Shown in pieces: positions 45,035 through 59,544 of a stretch of 64,000 nucleotides of DNA. The translations under genes and the position numbers were made by a program. The notes under the pieces were generated by a model. The model did not search any database and was not told where the DNA came from. It was given only the letters and a program-made list of their open reading frames with translations. How positions within the stretch are numbered: position 1 is the stretch's first letter; every line of letters begins with the position of its first letter. The stretch spans positions 1,141,501-1,205,500 of the forward strand of contig LR746271.1 of assembly GCA_902729315.2 (NCBI GenBank). Direction: 5' to 3'. Source of the DNA: Spirodela intermedia. Taxonomy: Eukaryota > Streptophyta > Magnoliopsida > Alismatales > Araceae.

Positions 45035-47149
45035 ATGGAGTTTGCCTGGGAACGAATAGAATTTATTAGTAGTATAGGGTACATATCCAATTATAAAAGG
45101 GCTTGTCTGTTCGCCGTATCTTCCTCCTCGTGCCGTACCCCCACAGGTACTGGGGCCGGATGCTGGGGTCGGCTGTTTGAGAGGCGCGGAGGGAGGACAA
45201 ACCGTGAAGAGCAACGGCAAGGCGGCCGAATGGGCTCGGTTTCGGCGAGGGAAAGGGAGGACGGAAGGAGGATGTCGGCGGCAGCAATGTGTTCATGGCA
45301 ACGATGGCTGCCCTCTGGGGCTATCTCCTGCGATTCTCCCCCTCGTCGCAGGTACCTCAATTGTTGCTGTGTTTCCGCTTTATCCTCCCTCAGATCGCTC
45401 TGTCTGGTCAGCTTTCCGCGATTGCTCCGGGATCTTCTTTGTTCTCTTTTTGCACGGCGTGGGATAATCCTGTGAGGAGGTGGCAGAGAGGGGGTGGTGG
45501 AGATAGATCTTCATGAAGGGGAAGGAGGTCGAGGGTGGCTCTATGGGGGAGGGGATTGCCGCTGTAGGAGGGGGGCGGTGAACGCTGGCTCATGGAGACT
45601 GATCTTTCACGGCCTTTTGGCGATCGGGCTTCAGCGACGCCGCTGTTGTTTTTTTCTTCGCAGTCCGAACAAAGGGGGCAGTCCTCGCTTCAGAGGTAAA
45701 CGCGGGGGACAGCTCCGAAAATAATGGGAAAATACCAGAAAATATGTCCATAAATCAATGATTCTCCCGGCCTCCTGGACCGATGCGCTCGTGCAATGGC
45801 GGAGGCCGCAACCCTCCCTCTTCTGTCGCCGAGCCTTTCTTGTTGCCTATCTCTGTTTTTCCTTCTTCATTTCGCTCTTCATTCGTGAATGTTCATGAAC
45901 TGCGCGACGCGTCGTTCTTCTGGAGATCCCGTGGGGTGAACTCTGTTCACGCGAAATTTGTGTATCATTCGCCACGCATGAAAAATGCACATGAAGTCAT
46001 TTTTTGCAGATTCGTTTCTTCAAGGATGAACATTCTACCGTGTTTTTGCTAATGGTGAGGATCTGTAGATCTTTCGTACATGATTATTGCTATATCAGCT
46101 TGAATTCGTGACTCGCCGTATTTCACCGGAAAAGAAGTTGCGGTGCGAAAATTGACTGTCAGCCATATTAATTCAGAAGAATTTTTCTTCTACAGCTACA
46201 TATTGGTTACTGTGCAACCCAGTGGTTACTGTTCCTTGGTTTGAATCGACCATGCTTACATTTCTACGTGGTTCTGTTCCCTCCTCTTTTTCTCTTGGTT
46301 GCATTGTGGTTTCCATTGACCCAATTATCTGCTGCTTGGTTGTTTATAGTTTCTTTTTTTTTCGCTTGGTTGTGTGGTGCTTGCATTAGCCTAGATCTCT
46401 GACGTTGGGGTATGACGCTGGTATTATTTTTCTCTTCATTTTGTAATTAGAGCCACCATATCTTGCCTTTTGGTTCTTCATCTCTTGGACTTCTAACTGA
46501 AACACGAATAAGCATCCCACAACGGTGAAATTCTTCTTTTAATAAAAATATAAATCAGAGTTGCCCCCCTCAGGACACATCCAACACTACCTGAAGAATA
46601 TTTTCTCTAATGAGAGTGCTCCCCAGTGAGTTATATGTAATAAGTTTTCAGATGCTGCCTCGTCATATGCTACCTTAATCTTTTTTTTACCCTCTATTTT
46701 TTAAGGCTCATGTTTTGCTTATTTCATATTTCAATCTTTTAAAAAGTGCACAATTTAATTTCATGAAAACTTTTCCAAAATCAGCAGGTATTGAAGTGGC
46801 GATTTCCAACCATTTTTAAGGGTTACAGCTGGAATATTTTCGAAGGTTAAGTGTGGACATTGACCTGGAGATTGGAGACGTTTGTGAGTGGTTCCTGAGG
46901 TTGGATTGATTCAGTGGATTATCTCAGATTTTAGAATTTTCCGAGGGGTCTGTTAACTATCACAAAGTCTGTGGGTGTTTCTGACAGTGTTAGAGATATA
47001 TCTATCACAAAGTCAACCCTTGCAGTGGATCTCTTCTGATCGAACATAGACGATCTTTGTACAGTTCGCTGCAATCTTCAATGGGATTTCAATGAGACGG
47101 AAGTTTCCGTGTGTTTGCTCCTGTGGAAGGCATTCACTCTCACAAACCG
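45035..47149 (+). promoter_or_regulatory. TBL gene promoter and probable 5' UTR with intron
   Basis: TTATAAAAGG at 45091-45100 is a good TATA box. The GC-rich stretch 45125-45352 ends TCGCAG|GTACCT and would serve as a non-coding first exon. A CAG acceptor near 47064 (GTACAG then TTCGCTGC) would join it to the coding exon, leaving a 5' UTR intron of about 1.7 kb. This is inferred from position and splice-like sequences only. ORFs inside the GC-rich stretch are not recognisable proteins. Confidence 0.4.
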
Positions 47150-49532
47150 ATGACTCTGCCTTCAGCCAAGGAAATCCCTGGGCTAATGAATCTTCCGAGA
47201 TCCCTCTCCTTCATCTTAACTTCTATAGTTTTGTTGGCTGTATTCCTCATTGGAGCATCCCGACTTTTGATCACATATCCTCTCAGTTCCAGCATTCGCG
47301 AGTATATTTTGGGCTTTGATAGCTCAGTAGGAGATGCATTGGTCAACTCCAGTGTGGCTGAAATACACCAAAACGACCAGTCTGCTCCATCAGTCAATGT
47401 GTTGGCAACTGCAGAGTCACCAGTATCCCTGTTGGAGTTGGATGGACCGGAAGCAACAGCTGAAAAAGGGCCGAGTTTTCAGAATGGAACAGACCATTTG
47501 AGGACTGCTAATGCGCCCTTTCCCAATGGATCACCAGTGGTGGAGGATGAGAAAAGTCAGTTTTCCGAAAATGGAATCAAAGTGTTTCAGGTCTCAGAAT
47601 CCCCTGGAGCCCCTGATGCGGTCAACTCAGGAACAGGCGGCAATGCCTCTACATCTTTGTATACCACTGTTTCTGCGGCGCCTCCTCCGCATGCCCTGCG
47701 TGGATATCCCGAGAATAATGTTTCAGGTATGTCTTAATGGCAACTTCTTAAATTTGTTTCTTCACCAGACCTGCTGCAATAATAGTCAGTCTTGAGGTTT
47801 CATTGCCTAATCTATTCACATCGGTTCCTCCACATCACTCTCTCGTATCTCGGATTCTAAATGCAACATTTCCGCATTAAACTGGTGATGATCCTGCATC
47901 CCTTAATGTCTGCTAGATACCATGTTGATGTCTACTTCGCACCCTAGTCTTTCCTAATTCCATAACACTGACCTTGTTAATGCTTATTTTCTCCTAGGTT
48001 CAACCTTCTAATGTTTCCTTTCTTTTGCGTGCGTATCATGTGGCCGTTTTTGTTATTATTTTGAGGATTTGAGCGACAACTTCTGTAAAATTTGGTTGTT
48101 AAAACGTTGGGTCTTGAAAGATACTTGCTGTGAGACTTCTTTGTTAAAAAATTCACATCTTACTACGTTAAGGATTTGGGCGATATTTGCCTTGAAATGG
48201 CCCTTCGAAGGGTTGAATTATATCACCTGACTTGCATTCCATCAAGGTGTGGCAATCATATATTTCATTATCCATGAAAAGGCACCTAGTTTATACGGTA
48301 AAAGAAGGGGGGAGAGGGAGGGAGAGAGAGAGAGAGAGAGAGAGTTCAGCATCCTTTTTCAGTGCTGTTTTCTAAATCTTTTATATACAGGTACCTGTGA
48401 TCTATACCGTGGGAAGTGGGTCTACGACCCTTCTGGACCCCTGTACACGAACACATCATGTCCTGTAATAACCCAGATGCAGAACTGCCAGGGTAATGGA
48501 AGACCAGACAAGGACTACGAGAACTGGCGGTGGAAGCCCGATCAGTGCGATCTACCGCGCTTTGACGCCAGAAAGTTCCTTCAACTGATGCAGGGCAAGA
48601 CGCTGGCCTTCATCGGAGACTCAGTTGCCCGAAATCAAATGGAATCCTTGCTCTGCATTCTCTGGCAGGTGCAGCATATTCACGGAGAAAAATATGCTAT
48701 TTTAGGATCATGATGCTCATAGACTCTGCTTTCATTGCAGGTGGAGGCCCCCAGAAACCGTGGGAACCGCCACATGCAGCGGTGGTTCTTCCACTCCACC
48801 GGCACGGCAATTATCCGCATATGGTCCTCGTGGCTCGTCCACCACACCAGGGACCCTATCGAAGACGCCCCCATGGGGATCGACAAGCTCCATCTCGACG
48901 TCCCAGATGAGTTCTTCATGGAGCACATACCGAAATTCGACGTTGTGGTGCTCTCCTCCGGCCACTGGTTCGCCAAGCAGTCGGTCTACGTCCTTAACGG
49001 CACCGTCGTCGGCTGGCAGCTATGGCGGCCGCCCGGCAGATCCCAGAAGATGGCGGTCGACAACATGGCGGCCTACGGCATATCGGTGGAGACGGCACTG
49101 ACAGCCATGGCCAAGCACCCGAATTACACCGGCCTGACGATCGTCCGATCCTACTCCCCCGACCACTACGAAGGCGGCGCATGGAACACCGGCGGGTCCT
49201 GCACCGGCAAGGTCGAGCCCGCCGCGCAGGTGGTGAGGAATGGGTTCACCGACGGCATGCACCGGCGGCAGGTGAGCAGCTTCAGGAGGGCGGTGGAGAA
49301 GACGACTGGCGCATCCAAGTTTAAGCTGATGGACATCACTGAGGGCTTTGGCTACCGGCATGATGGGCACCCTGGGCCCTATCGGAGTCCAGACCCAAAC
49401 AAGATCACCTGGCGGGGCCCCGACGGTCGACCGCCGAGCCAGGACTGCCTGCACTGGTGCATGCCCGGGCCGGTGGACACTTGGAATGAGCTGGTGCTGG
49501 AGATCCTCCGCAGAGAATTTGACAGCCCCTGA
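47150..49532 (+). CDS. Trichome-birefringence-like protein (TBL17/18, YLS7-like)
   Basis: Three exons: 47150-47726, 48391-48668 and 48741-49532. They total 1647 nt, giving 548 aa. TBL/DUF231 proteins are Golgi type II membrane O-acetyltransferases of cell-wall polysaccharides. A signal anchor lies near residues 17-39 (SLSFILTSIVLLAVFLIGAS), followed by a low-complexity lumenal stem to about residue 192. The catalytic domain opens GTCDLYRGKWVYDPSGPLY. The GDS motif is near residue 267 (LAFIGDSVARNQMESLLC) and the DxxH motif near 520-523 (DCLHWCMPGPVDTWNE), giving a complete Ser/Asp/His set. The N terminus recalls YLS7/TBL17; the exact member and its substrate are uncertain. An ATG is also present at the in-frame Met 14 residues downstream, but the first was chosen because it keeps the conserved cytosolic tail. 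Confidence 0.9.
48311..48344. repeat. (GA)n tract in TBL intron 1
   Basis: A purine-rich GA run about 45 bp before the intron acceptor at 48390. Confidence 0.9.
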
Positions 49533-51060
49533 TCTTCTTCTTCTTCTTAAAGTTTATATTTTTGTCTGGGGTCGATTATTATGTAGATAGAAGGTGGAGG
49601 GTATTCTTTCTAGCATTAAATAGGCGTCCATTTTCCTTCTACTTTGGGAATTCTGAGTCTATGACTGAGATTTCAGGGTGATACGGCATGGCAATCGCTT
49701 TGAAGCTGAGCAGAAAGTATTCCCGTTTAAGCAACTTCTTCCCCATTGGAGCAGGTGGCTCCCCTGCTTACATATAAAGCTTTTTTAAGAAGCTGCTCAA
49801 ACGGGTGTGCTTTCCGTGAACAGAAGAGTGAGTGAGACTAAGCCCGCCTTCAATGCTGGTGCTTATCCGGCCAACGGATGGCTTTCCCTGCCTCGTAGAA
49901 CCCTAATTTCGGTGATCTCGGGTCCTATGGTGTCGCTTGCTCGAGAGGTACCGAGGAAGAGCTTCCTCTGCCTGTTCTTCCTACCTGATCAGATTACCCT
50001 AACGAATCCGTCGGAGGAAGTCCTCAGATCTGACCATGACGGGGATCTTCCCCCACGAAGGGCCTATGGCTGTGGAAGATGCGCTGACTACTCTTAGAGG
50101 TCTTCCTCTACCATGGCGGTGATCTTCCTTTTAACCTTCTACTCCGGTAAATGGGGTGTATACCTCGCGTGTGGACTGGTTGACCTATTCACCTTGAGGT
50201 AGACCAGTGCCTCGAAAGTCAACATGTAGCACGAGTCAAATGCAACAGCTGCCTGCGGAGGGGATGATAAACTAATACAAAGATTGCGACATTAAGGAAC
50301 TATTCTTCTCGCGCAGGGGTGGGTGGCGGCCGGAACGGACACGGAAGAAGAGTAGGTCTGCGCTCGATCCGTTGATCCCACCATCGCCATTCCCATCAGC
50401 TTTCCATAAAGGCTTTTCCAAACCCGCTATGGTTTCTCCTCTCTGTCTCTCCATCTCGGTGGATTTTTTGGGCACGGCGGAGAAAACGAGGGTTTGGTGC
50501 AGCTGTGTGCGGTATTCCGTTCGTAAATCTCTGCGCCGAAATCTCCAGTTGCTTTCGGTTTCTGTGTCTTCTCCCTCGGAGTAGGGTTTGGGGTGGAGCT
50601 GTGTAAGTCGTTTTCAGTGCTGGGCGTGTGAAGATCGGCCGCGTGGCGGAAATCGCTCTGGAGGTGGGCTCTGACTCCTTGTTTCGTCTTGCTCCGGGTC
50701 GAAGAAAGGCTGAATTGCCGGGGTGGAGCTGAGGAGCTGTTTCTGCAGTCGACAGAGCCTCGGTCTTTGGAGGCGGTGGATCGCGTCGACTATAGTTTCT
50801 CCGTCTCATCGTCGAGAGCCTCCGGTGCGAGCCAGTTAGAAGGCGCTGCAACTGGGCCGGCGGTGAGCCATTGCGGTTGCGTGATCCTGGGAAGCTCGAC
50901 GCAGCCGTGAGACTCTCCGGTCCTGCTCAGAGATTGAGAAGGGAGTTCAGACGAAATCCGGTCTCTCGCTCTCCAATCTGATCCGGAGAGGCCTGGAGAT
51001 CCGGGGCTCCAGAATTAGGGCATGATTTTCTCGATGAACTGAGAAAGTGATGCTCGAGGA
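49533..51060. promoter_or_regulatory. TBL 3' flank and MACPF promoter/5' leader
   Basis: No gene is recognised. From about 50500 the sequence is GC-rich and leader-like. Two upstream ATGs sit just before the MACPF start: a seven-codon uORF (with stop) at 51022-51042, and an out-of-frame ATG at 51049 that overlaps the main start. Confidence 0.45.
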
Positions 51061-52678
51061 ATGGCCCCGAGGATCTCACCGTCGGAGGTCGCAGAGAACG
51101 CGATCCGTTCCATCGGTCGAGGTTTCGATATCTGCGCCGATCTCCGTCTCAAGGCCTGCAAGCCGGACTCAAAGGAACCCTGCCTTATCGAGCTGGACCA
51201 TGGCCAGGGCCGGGAACTTTATCTTCCTGGGGGTATATCAATCCCCAACGTCTCAAAGTCCATCAAATGCGACAAGGGCGAGCGGATGCGATTCAGATCC
51301 GATGCTCTCCCTTTCCAACTGGTTCGTCCTCTCCATCTTCTCATCACCTGTTCTTCCTCCCTCCTGGTGCATAATTCCTGCTGCAGAGGACGCCACGGCG
51401 TGCTTCCATAGTGCGATATGAGGAAAGAATCTTGTCTTCTCGCAGATGGCTGAGCAATTCAACAAGGAACTATCCCTATCTGGGAAGATCCCCTCGGGCC
51501 TGTTCAACAATTCGTTCAGATTCTCTGGTTCCTGGCAGAAAGACGCATCGACCACCAAAGCTCTGGCCTTCGACGGATGGTTTATCACGCTGTACACCAT
51601 TGCGCTGGCGAAGTCACAGATTGTCCTCCGTGATCACGTGAGGCGTGCTGTTCCAACGACGTGGGATCCTTCTGTGTTGGCAAGGTGATTTATCTCATGT
51701 TATTATAGCCAATGCAACAGATATGTGCTGTTGTGATCATCAAGCTTTAAGCTATGCAAGGTGGAAGAGATGGTTACCAAATGCTTTTGAGTTAGATTGT
51801 CTGTTGTTCATCTGTGTTCTACGTCTTGCTCATGATGGGGCGTGCCAAAATAGTTTTTTATGGGTTTACTCCACAATTTTTTGAGACAATTATGCAGTAG
51901 GATTGACCTTGCGAGAATAATTGGCCTTCGTTCTTTATGTTGATAAATAGAACTTTTTTTTTTTTTTTTGAGAACTAGAATATTTTCACATGATCGGATG
52001 AATGAGGGAATGAAGATTTATGTTCTAGGAGATGCTCTGCCTTTAAGGCATCTTTGTTATGATACGAAGCACTCCCCTCATGGAATATAAAGACCTCTCA
52101 ACCATTTAAGTCTCTTAATTATCATAAGAAGCACTCTATTGATATGCTTCTGAAAAGGAGTATTTCTAATAGTGAGCATGAACTTAGTATTTTGAACTAA
52201 GTTAGTAAGAATGCTCTTTATGAACGGAGTTATTCTGGTTTGATCACGTACTAATCATATACATTGAAATGAAAAAGGTAAAGCATATGTAATTTTGTTC
52301 ACATCCCCTGAGGAACTAGTAGTAAGTACTCTGTGCTAGCTGACCAGTCAATAACATAAAGTCAGTTCTTCTCATCTTGGATTTATGCTTGATATAGATG
52401 TAGCTGATTAATCCATGTTTAAGAGAGCAAACCCAATTTTATTTAGACATATATTTTACCATTTATATTCTTTCCCAGGTTCATTAAGAATTTTGGCACC
52501 CATATTGTGGTTGGCGTGAAGATGGGAGGGAAAGATGTAATTTATCTTAAACAACTACACTCATCAAGTCTTCAAGCTGCTGAGGTTCAAAGAAGACTAA
52601 AAGAGATGGCGGACAAGAGGTTCCTTGATCAGAATGTGAGCTATGGTTTTGATGCAGAAGGCTCATATGCAAGGGATA

Positions 52679-52713
<35 letters not shown>

Positions 52714-55501
52714 CTCTCTCTAGAAGAAAAAGAAGTCTATGCATACCAGCTCAATAGTTGAAACTTGCAATGGTTATCATACACATCTCTCCAAATCACA
52801 TGCTTAGAAAGTCTTTGATCAGGTTACTTTTCTTTAAGATTTATCTTGAGAAACCACCATTTTTAGTCCAACCTTGGCCTTTACGTAGGAAGAATGTGGT
52901 GTGTGGGGGTCTATTGATATCGAATTTATGGTGTGCCCAATTTGAAACTGTGCACGATGTATATGCGACTTGTTTATTAGGATGGTTGTGGCGTTTCATC
53001 ATCCGTGGACATTTTTATTATTCCACCTTGAAACTGAAGGTTACTTTATAGAAACTTTTCTTATGATTGATAATATGTGATGGTCATCTTCATATCTCTT
53101 ACTTTGTATAGTATGCTCCTCGATGAGCGCGTGAGGGATTTTTAGGTTTATCTTATTTCTTCATTGGCTTATGTTTTCCTACGAAAGAATTGCGGATACG
53201 AACATTCTCATGAAAGCCCCATGCTCTCTAATGAGGAAGTTTAATCTTTAAATTTCGTGATAATTATAAATTTTATATTTTTAATCACGTTATTATCCTT
53301 CTTTATTAATTCGCTATTTGACATGGTTTTAAAAGTGGGCTAGTTGCCAATTTTCCATCATTTCATTGTTCCTTAGCTAAAATTGATAGATAACATTGAT
53401 GTCATGTGCATTCCACAACTATTTTCTGTTAAAGATTAATATTTTTTAATTCAAAATCTTATTATTTGGCATTATGTTAACGAGTCCGTTGACCCCGGAT
53501 CAGTCTTCTTTCAAATATCTGATCTGGCCCAAGTCAACTGTTGTACTTTTATCATATTTGTAAACCTCTCATTTCTGTTTTAATTGGTTTTCACCTTCTG
53601 TCCTGGCATTTTTTATAACCAGCATTCTTCTTGTGGAGCGAAATATGTTGATAGCAGATTGTTACAAGTCAACCCTGGTTGCATTTATTAAGCCTTTATG
53701 AATTTTCTGAGATAATATTGTTCAATTTATCCTTGCTCATTACAGTTTCCATCTTATTTTTTTCTCATGATCTGTGTTACTTTTATTCTTCACTTCTTAC
53801 ATCTAATCAATATAATTCTCTGTATAAATTCAGCCATATATGGGGGTGCACCGTCTACGGTTTGTGGAATCCAGCCCCGCAAGGTCAACGGCAAGAAACG
53901 AGGTGGGCCACAAGAAGATTACATTGTTTCAAAGTACATTAAAAATTAATAAAATAGTTGAGATAAAATCCGTTGTTTCATGGTTGCAGGATATTGAGAA
54001 AATCTGCATCAGGAGAGGAGGAAGCCCTCTAGAACACCTGAGCCACAGTGAATGGCTGAGCACTGTTCATCATGAGCCGGATGTCATCTCAATGTCCTTT
54101 GTTCCAATCACCTCTTTGCTGAATGGAATCCCTGGCAGCGGCTTCTTGAGTCATGCGATCAACTTGTACCTGCGCTGTGAGTTGCCCACTATAATTAACT
54201 CATACCTATTTCTCCATAAAAGCGTTGACCAGATGGATTGAACATTTCTTTCCTACCCGGTTCTCTTCTACGATCATTTCTAGTTGACTCACTCGGGAAG
54301 CACTGAGGGGGGTCGATCAGAGAAACCCTCGCGTCAGACTTCAGCAATGACTTTGACTTTGCTTATTGTGGTTAAGTGCTCCAATATACTTGCAGATAAA
54401 CCTCCAATCGAAGATCTGTACCAGTTCCTGGAGTTTCAGTTGGCGAGGCAGTGGGCACCAGTGTACAGCGACCTCCCCCTCGGCCCGCAGCGGAGGCAGC
54501 AGTCAACCGCGTCTCTTCAGTTCTCCTTCATGGGTCCAAAGCTCTTCGTCAACACCCTCCCGGTACCGCATCCCTCCCCTTTCTCAGTGATTCCTTTTTA
54601 TTACGAAAAATAAATAATTACTTACATATTTATCCATTATCATATGATAAGATAAGAATTGCATATGTATATCGTTGAGTTCATCCATATTGTCAGAAAA
54701 TTGGCCCAATTTTTCATACAGAGAAAAAAAGCTAGAAAATAATAAAAAAAGACGCTTTTGGTGGTGGGTTCTTCTCATCTGTCTCTATCACAGGTGGACG
54801 TGGGAAGGAAGCCGGTGACCGGCCTCCGGCTGTACTTGGAAGGGAAGAAGAGCAACCGGTTGGCAATCCACATCCAGCACCTCTCCTCCTCGCCCCAGAT
54901 TCTGCAAATCCAGGACGGCGGCGCCGCCGCGTCCCTCGACTCCAACGAACAGGACTTCTACGAACCCATCCTGTGGCGGAGCTTCTCCCACATCTGCACC
55001 GCCCCCGTTCAATCCGACGACGAGGTCGCCATCGTCACCGGCGCTCAGCTTCACGTCGGCCACCACGGCCTGAAGAAGGTGCTGTTCCTCCGCCTGAAAT
55101 TCGCCCGAGTCGCCAACGCCGTCTGCGTGAAGAACCCCAACTGGGCGGAAGCTCCCGGCCCGGGGAGGAAATCGGGTCTCATCTCAACGCTCATCAGCAC
55201 CCACTTCTCCATCCCGCTCCAGAAGCCGGCGGCCCCGCCGCAGCCCGAGGCGGTGAACATCAACTCCGCCGTGTACCCCGGCGGCCCCCCGGCGCCGGCG
55301 CAGGCGCCACGGCTGCTCAAGCTCGTAGACACGTCGGAGCTGGTGCGCGGCCCGCAGGACTCCCCCGGCTACTGGGTCGTCTCCGGCGCGCGACTCATGG
55401 CCGAGAGGGGGAAGATCTCGCTCCAGGTCAAGTTCTCCCTGCTGACCGTCATGATGGACGACAGTGACGAAGACGACAGCTTAGAGTACCCTGGAGACTA
55501 G
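51061..55501 (+). CDS. MACPF-domain protein (CAD1/NSL1 family, At1g14780-like)
   Basis: Six exons: 51061-51321, 51446-51684, 52479-52680, 53990-54176, 54396-54562 and 54794-55501. They total 1764 nt, giving 587 aa. Plant MACPF proteins are related to perforin and complement. CAD1 and NSL1 restrain salicylic-acid-dependent cell death, so a similar role is possible here. Visible features are N-terminal AENAIRSIGRGFDICADLRL, the MACPF signature NFGTHIVVGVKMGGKD at about residues 171-186, SHSEWLSTVHHEPDVISMSF, and PVTGLRLYLEGKKSNRLAIH. The C terminus is acidic (DDSDEDDSLEYPGD). No signal peptide is evident, as is usual for the plant family. The donor after exon 3 reads GTCTCTCTCT, part of a microsatellite. 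The join of exons 3 and 4 (ARDK to DIEKICIRRGG) is in phase but omits a short loop found in relatives. Confidence 0.91.
52681..52721. repeat. (CT)n microsatellite at a splice donor
   Basis: The CT run begins at the GT donor of MACPF intron 3 (exon ends at 52680). Confidence 0.93.
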
Positions 55502-55909
55502 ACACCTGGCACTTTTTGGCTGTTTGTGACATCTCTTTCTCTCTCTAGCTTCTCCATAGACATGAGGCACCTGTGGGCTTTCCTCGTTCCTTGACCGAGG
55601 TGATGAATGGGTTGCATATAGCATAGCTAAAAACGTGATCCGCTGCGGCTGAGGTGATTACGGTGAAACCATAATGAATAGAGAACAAGCAACAGATATT
55701 TCTAAAAATAACAACCAAGAAATCACACTGATGTCTTTAATAACTCTCTAAAAAAAGTCAGCCAAAGCATCAAAATTGAGGAGTTTGACGACGATAATTT
55801 TTCCATCTGAGACAGCTCTGAGAATGGAGATGGAAGGGAAGAGGGGGAGATGAACTGGTCTAGTGCAGGTCGACGGGCTTTCCTTCTAAGAATAGACCCC
55901 CAAAAGAGG
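55502..55909. other. Convergent 3' flank, MACPF and RPL23
   Basis: About 410 bp between the two stop codons. It must hold both 3' UTRs. No further gene is seen. Confidence 0.55.
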
Positions 55910-58045
<2,136 letters not shown>

Positions 58046-59230
58046 CTCTGCTGAGCTCAATCGATCTGCGGCTCCCGCCGGCGGAGGAATGGAAGAGTTC
58101 TAGCGAGGTGTTTCGTTCTTATAGGTCCAACGTCCGTCGCCCATCTCGTACATGATATGATCTGGACCGTCAATGGGGATTACCTGACTGATCTCGAAAA
58201 CCCTAGCGCAACGTGACAGAAACCGCTATTTTGGGCTGATTAGTACAGCATACGAAAGGGCCCATTTGAGAAGACGTCTAATATTATTGGGCTTTTTTAG
58301 GCCGACTTGTTTGAAATGCCCCTAGCACCCGAGGCTGAACCTCTGTTGAAAGAAGAGCAGGGCCGAGAGCGGCTGTGTCATGCTCCTCTTATTCTGGGCC
58401 CAAAGGACTGGGCCATTCTGGCTCTCAATCAGGCCCATTTAAACGAAGAATGCTAATGGGCTTTTATGGCCCAATTAAAGTCCAACTGAATTTGATAATA
58501 TAATTCAAGTCTCGGCCCAGGCATCGTTTTTACACGATATTTTAAATAAAAAGGGGGCGACGTTTTTCTATCTATGATTTTGATACCGTGAAAATAATTT
58601 TTATTTACTATAAAAAAATATATATTAAAATTTAAATAAAAATAAATCAAGGTACCCACGGGGGGAGAGAGAGAGAGAGAGAGTATTGAGCTTGGAAGTT
58701 GGGCCCATGCAAAGGCCTAAATGGGCCTATTAGGAGGAGGTGGAAATAGTGGGCCTTTTAAAGCCCAGTCCATTTAAAAGCCTCACTGTTTTAGCTACGG
58801 TGTATTAAAAAACTCCCTTTGGAATATTTTATATTTTATTTTCGTCGGCCCATTTAGGGTGGCGTGAGCGGCTTATTTCCCCAAGTGTGGTGAGTATCTG
58901 GTGGTCCGATCACCAACAGAACACAGCCACGATGCAAGAGTCCTACTAGATCACATATTTTAGAAGAGTCGCGTGCTCTGCCATTTTAGATTGTAGGATT
59001 TCCATGCGTATTGCTACGTAGACAACCCTTCGTGCACCCAAAAGTGCCACACTCCCTCTGTCTTCAGAGGGGGAAGAGAGCTAAACCGCCGACTGCCTCT
59101 CTCCTCCTCCACGGTCCTTCCGCCGCCGCCGCCGCCGCCGCCGGATTCTCTCTCCTCTCCGCCGCCCTACACCCGGCGGCGCCGCCGGTCCGCCCCACCC
59201 TTTCTCTTCCCCTCTCCTCTAGGGTTTTCA
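58046..59230. promoter_or_regulatory. Divergent promoter region of RPL23 and carB
   Basis: About 1.2 kb between the two start codons. It holds about a dozen TGGGCY/GGCCCA elements between 58230 and 58860, a telo-box-like AACCCTAGC at 58199, and a (GA)n run at 58665-58683. TGGGCY (site II) and telo-boxes are known marks of plant ribosomal-protein and growth gene promoters. No other gene is seen. Confidence 0.65.
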
Positions 59231-59509
59231 ATGGCCCTCCTGAAGACCCCTTCCCGCCCCATCCTCTCTAAACCATCCTCCCCCGTCTTCTCCCACCCCC
59301 CAAAGCGGCGCCCAGCGCTCCACTCCGTCAAGCACCACCAACACCACCCCCACTTCCTCCGCCGCAGCCATCTGCCCCTCTCCTATGCCCCACTCTCCAA
59401 GAACGCTTCTTTCTCCCCCCGCGCCGCCGCCGAGGATGGCGGCGCCGCCGTGGGAAAGCCCGGGAAGAGGACGGACATCAAGAAGATTATGATTCTCGGA
59501 GCCGGCCCC

Positions 59510-59544
<35 letters not shown>

